Source: Bacteroidota bacterium (GTDB lineage: Bacteria > Bacteroidota > Bacteroidia > Bacteroidales > Tannerellaceae). From it: a stretch of 64,000 bases of DNA. How positions within the stretch are numbered: the first letter of the stretch is position 1; each line of letters opens with the position of its first letter. Positions 61,893-64,000 of the stretch are shown piece by piece. The notes under the pieces are model-generated. The model ran no database searches and was not told where the DNA came from. It saw only the letters and a list, made by a program, of their open reading frames with translations. A program made the position numbers and the translations under genes. Location of the stretch: positions 124,001 to 188,000 of the forward strand of contig JAEYVY010000007.1 of assembly GCA_023429375.1 (NCBI GenBank), given 5' to 3'.

Positions 61893-63584
61893 ATGAACAA
61901 AAAGTATTTACTGCCTTTCTTAGTATTGGCTGCGATCGTAACTTTTTCTTCTTGTTCTAACAAGTTGAAACCGTTAGCGCAAGAGTACATCAAAGCCGAA
62001 CCGCAGCCGCTTGAGGCTATCGGTGGACAGGTACCCGTGACTATTAATGCAACATTCCCTGCCAAGTGGTTTAACAAGAAAGCCGTTGTAACTGTTACTC
62101 CGGTACTTCGTTATGCTGGTGGTGAAGCTTGGGGTACTGCTTACACTTTCCAAGGTGAAAAAGTAGCAGGAAACAATCAAGTTATTCCTCAAAAAGAAGG
62201 AGCTAACGTAACAATGAAATCTTCTTTCACTTACAAACCTGAAATGAAGAAATCAGAATTGTTCCTTACTTTTGATGCAAAAATTAAGAACAAGACGATC
62301 AAACTTCCTGATGTAAAGATTGGTGAAGGTGTAGTTGCTACTTCTGAATTGGCAAATGCTGCAACAGCAACTCCTGCTATTGGAGCAGACAAATTCCAAC
62401 GTATCATCAAAGAAGCACACAGTGCAAACATCATGTTCCTTATCCAACAAGCAGAACTTCGTTCTAAAGAACTTTCAAAACAAGAGCTTAAGGATTGGAA
62501 AGACCTTGTTAAAAACGCTGACGAAGCTCCAAATCAAAATGTAGCTATCGAAATTTCAGCTTACGCTTCTCCTGATGGTGGTGTGAAATTGAATACAGGT
62601 CTTGCTGAAAAACGTGAAGGTAATACTTCAAAGTATTTGACTAGAGAATTGAAGAAACAAAAAGTTGATGTTCCGGTTGATGCACGTTACACTGCTCAAG
62701 ACTGGGAAGGTTTCCAAGAATTAGTTTCTAAATCAAATATTCAAGACAAAGACCTAGTTCTTCGTGTTCTTTCAATGTACAAAGATCCAGAACAACGTGA
62801 AAAGGAAATTAAAAACATCTCAACTGTGTTCAGCACATTGGCAGATGAAATCCTTCCTCAATTACGTCGTTCTCGTTTAACTGCTAATATCGAAATCATT
62901 GGTAAGTCTGACGACGAAATCAGTGCTTTGGTTAAGAGCAATCCAAGAGAACTTAATGTAGAAGAAATCCTTTATGCAGCTACTTTGACTAACAATGCAG
63001 CTGAAAAAGAAGCTATCTACAAAAAAGCTAGCGAATTGTATGGTAACGACTATCGTACTTGGAACAACATCGGTATGCAACGTTTCGTGGCTGGCGACTT
63101 AGCTAAGGCTGAAGAAATGTTCAATAAAGCTAATTCAGTAAAAGCTAATGCAGAATCTAACATGAACTTAGGTTTGATCGCTTTAACAAAGGGTGACAAA
63201 GCAAAAGCTCAACAATTGTTAGGAAGCGCTTCAGGTGTTAACGAACTTAGCGAAGCTTTAGGCGTTCTTTATTTGCAACAAGGCGAATATGCAAAAGCTG
63301 TTAACTCATTCGGTGCTATCAAGAGTAACAACGCTGCTTTAGCTCAGATTTTGGTTAAAGACTATAGCAAAGCTCAACAAACATTGAATGCTGTTGCTAA
63401 TGCTGATGCAACTACTGAATATTTGAAAGCAATCGTTGCAGCTCGCACAAACAATTCAAATGGTGTTATCAGCAGCCTTAAGGCAGCTATCGCAAAAGAT
63501 AGCTCTTTAGCTAAAGAAGCTGCTAATGACTTGGAATTTGCTAAATATGCAACAAACGCAGATTTCACAAGCTTAGTAAAATAA
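61893..63584 (+). CDS. OmpA-like / tetratricopeptide-repeat lipoprotein
   Basis: A 563-residue lipoprotein with lipobox C21 (FSSC). After a beta-rich N-terminal part (about 30-150), residues about 185-250 contain VAIEISAYASPDGGVKLNTGLAEKREGNTSKYL, which resembles the peptidoglycan-binding OmpA C-terminal motif. The second half has helical TPR units (KEAIYKKASELYGNDYRTWNNIGMQRFVAGDLAKAEEMFNKA and following). Codon choice is strongly biased (GCT, GAA, CTT, CGT and AAC dominate) compared with neighbours, as expected for an abundant protein. It may tether the outer membrane to peptidoglycan. It has its own promoter and terminator. Confidence 0.8.
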   Translation: MNKKYLLPFLVLAAIVTFSSCSNKLKPLAQEYIKAEPQPLEAIGGQVPVTINATFPAKWFNKKAVVTVTPVLRYAGGEAWGTAYTFQGEKVAGNNQVIPQKEGANVTMKSSFTYKPEMKKSELFLTFDAKIKNKTIKLPDVKIGEGVVATSELANAATATPAIGADKFQRIIKEAHSANIMFLIQQAELRSKELSKQELKDWKDLVKNADEAPNQNVAIEISAYASPDGGVKLNTGLAEKREGNTSKYLTRELKKQKVDVPVDARYTAQDWEGFQELVSKSNIQDKDLVLRVLSMYKDPEQREKEIKNISTVFSTLADEILPQLRRSRLTANIEIIGKSDDEISALVKSNPRELNVEEILYAATLTNNAAEKEAIYKKASELYGNDYRTWNNIGMQRFVAGDLAKAEEMFNKANSVKANAESNMNLGLIALTKGDKAKAQQLLGSASGVNELSEALGVLYLQQGEYAKAVNSFGAIKSNNAALAQILVKDYSKAQQTLNAVANADATTEYLKAIVAARTNNSNGVISSLKAAIAKDSSLAKEAANDLEFAKYATNADFTSLVK

Positions 63585-63602
63585 GATTATTTCCATAAAT
63601 AA

Positions 63603-63640
63603 GAAAACCGGCATTTTGTAAAGAAATGCCGGTTTTTTTT
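63603..63640 (+). terminator. Intrinsic terminator after the OmpA/TPR gene
   Basis: AAACCGGCATTT pairs with AAATGCCGGTTT around a 7-base loop, followed by a run of T. Confidence 0.85.
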
Positions 63641-63655
63641 GTTCCTACTTTTAAC

Positions 63656-63833
63656 TCTCATCCCGATGTTAATATGCGGAAGTGGACGCATTGAAAATCA
63701 ATCTATAGATGGTTCTAAAAAAACATCCCGAACGTTTTTGAAAACGATCGGGATATTTTTTATTTTTCATCGGGATGTTTTTTTGATGATGAATATCAAC
63801 GGAAAATAACATCGGGATGTATGTCCGAATTTA
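63656..63833. repeat. Nested palindromic intergenic repeat, copy B
   Basis: Second copy of the element at 17661-17865. ATCCCGATG lies at 63660-63668, followed by TTGAAAATCAAT, then the core CATCCCGAACGTTTTTG paired imperfectly with AAAACGATCGGGAT (63724-63754). After that come TCATCGGGATG, a GAATATCAAC tract and a last CATCGGGATG at 63810-63819. The same units occur in the same order and spacing as in copy A, but the core palindrome has decayed by a few bases. Confidence 0.75.
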
Positions 63834-64000
63834 TTCTGTTTTAATCGATTTAACAGGATTTACAATTGCAGCCTTAAGCGACTGGAAACTTACTGTACAT
63901 AAGGCAATGCCTACAACTAACAAGGCTACCATTCCAAAGAATGTCCAATCCAAGGAAATTCGGTAAGAATAGTCACTCAGGTATTTATTCGTAATATAAA
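63831..64000 (-). CDS. ABC transporter permease, FtsX/MacB family (C-terminal end only)
   Basis: An open reading frame runs off the right edge of the window. Translation of the visible 56 codons gives a membrane segment (LDWTFFGMVALLVVGIALCTV) and the ending LKAAIVNPVKSIKTE. This matches the last transmembrane helix and the A-NPV-SL-TE tail of MacB/FtsX-type ABC permeases. The start and the rest of the gene lie beyond 64000. The stop codon adjoins repeat copy B. Confidence 0.8.
   Translation of the reverse strand, partial: YITNKYLSDYSYRISLDWTFFGMVALLVVGIALCTVSFQSLKAAIVNPVKSIKTE

Noticed and set aside
1..64000. CRISPR arrays, insertion sequences, integrases, prophage or conjugative genes
   Set aside because: No regularly spaced direct repeats and no transposase, integrase or phage structural motifs were seen in any frame.

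Overview
The window is chromosomal DNA from an anaerobic gut- or oral-type Bacteroidota of the order Bacteroidales. It most resembles Parabacteroides and relatives, but the species cannot be settled from sequence alone. The signs are two SusC/SusD pairs with ECF sigma/FecR regulators, a fused SecDF, a dimeric-type GlyS, a class I fumarase, a secreted protease with a type IX-like C-terminal domain, and many DUF families typical of Bacteroidota. Many genes carry the Bacteroidales -7 promoter motif TAnnTTTG. Shine-Dalgarno sequences are largely absent, and the DNA is moderately AT-rich. No phage, IS transposase, CRISPR array or rRNA was seen.

Layout. 0.3-4.8 kb: tRNA-Leu(TAG), topoisomerase IV subunit A and a TrpB2-type tryptophan synthase beta. 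4.9-7.4 kb: two tandem outer-membrane barrel paralogs. 7.5-13.5 kb: an exported NIPSNAP protein, two sugar-kinase-fold genes facing away from each other, and a ribF-argE-flippase operon. 13.6-23.2 kb: locus 1, with an exported Gfo/Idh/MocA oxidoreductase, an exported TIM-barrel isomerase/lyase-like protein, ECF sigma, FecR anti-sigma, SusC and SusD. 23.3-42.3 kb: mostly housekeeping genes (DUF2851, Ig-like lipoprotein, DUF3108, cysS, PAP2, GH3-like, pfkA, DUF5009, acpP-fabF-rnc, purN, pdxB, glyS, FKBP lipoprotein, ChbG/YdjC-like deacetylase, one unrecognised membrane-anchored protein). 42.4-52.4 kb: locus 2, with DUF4886, a FAD-dependent oxidoreductase, SusD, SusC and FecR on the minus strand and a divergent ECF sigma. 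52.4-64 kb: two DUF4468 proteins (one fused to a flavin-reductase-like domain), secDF, fumarase, the protease, an OmpA/TPR lipoprotein and the C-terminal end of an ABC permease.

How they work together. Locus 1 looks like one regulon. An identical bipartite element (TGTAAGTA ... GTGTCATA with 17 bases between GTAAG and GTGTC) precedes the Gfo/Idh gene, fecR and susC, and nowhere else that I found. It is a strong candidate for the promoter read by the adjacent ECF sigma factor. The likely scheme is that SusC/SusD import a glycoside, occupancy is signalled through the SusC STN domain to FecR, sigma is released, and the exported oxidoreductase/TIM-barrel pair processes the sugar by redox chemistry. 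There is no classical glycoside hydrolase. Locus 2 has the same transport/regulation core but a FAD enzyme and an SGNH-like DUF4886 protein instead. Between its fecR and susC, on the opposite strand, lies a complete small-RNA transcription unit (-7 box, hairpin, intrinsic terminator, about 105 nt). This matches the architecture of DonS-type antisense RNAs that repress polysaccharide utilisation loci in Bacteroides.

A nested palindromic intergenic repeat occurs twice (about 17.66-17.86 kb and 63.66-63.83 kb), with shorter related fragments near 36.87 and 50.69 kb.
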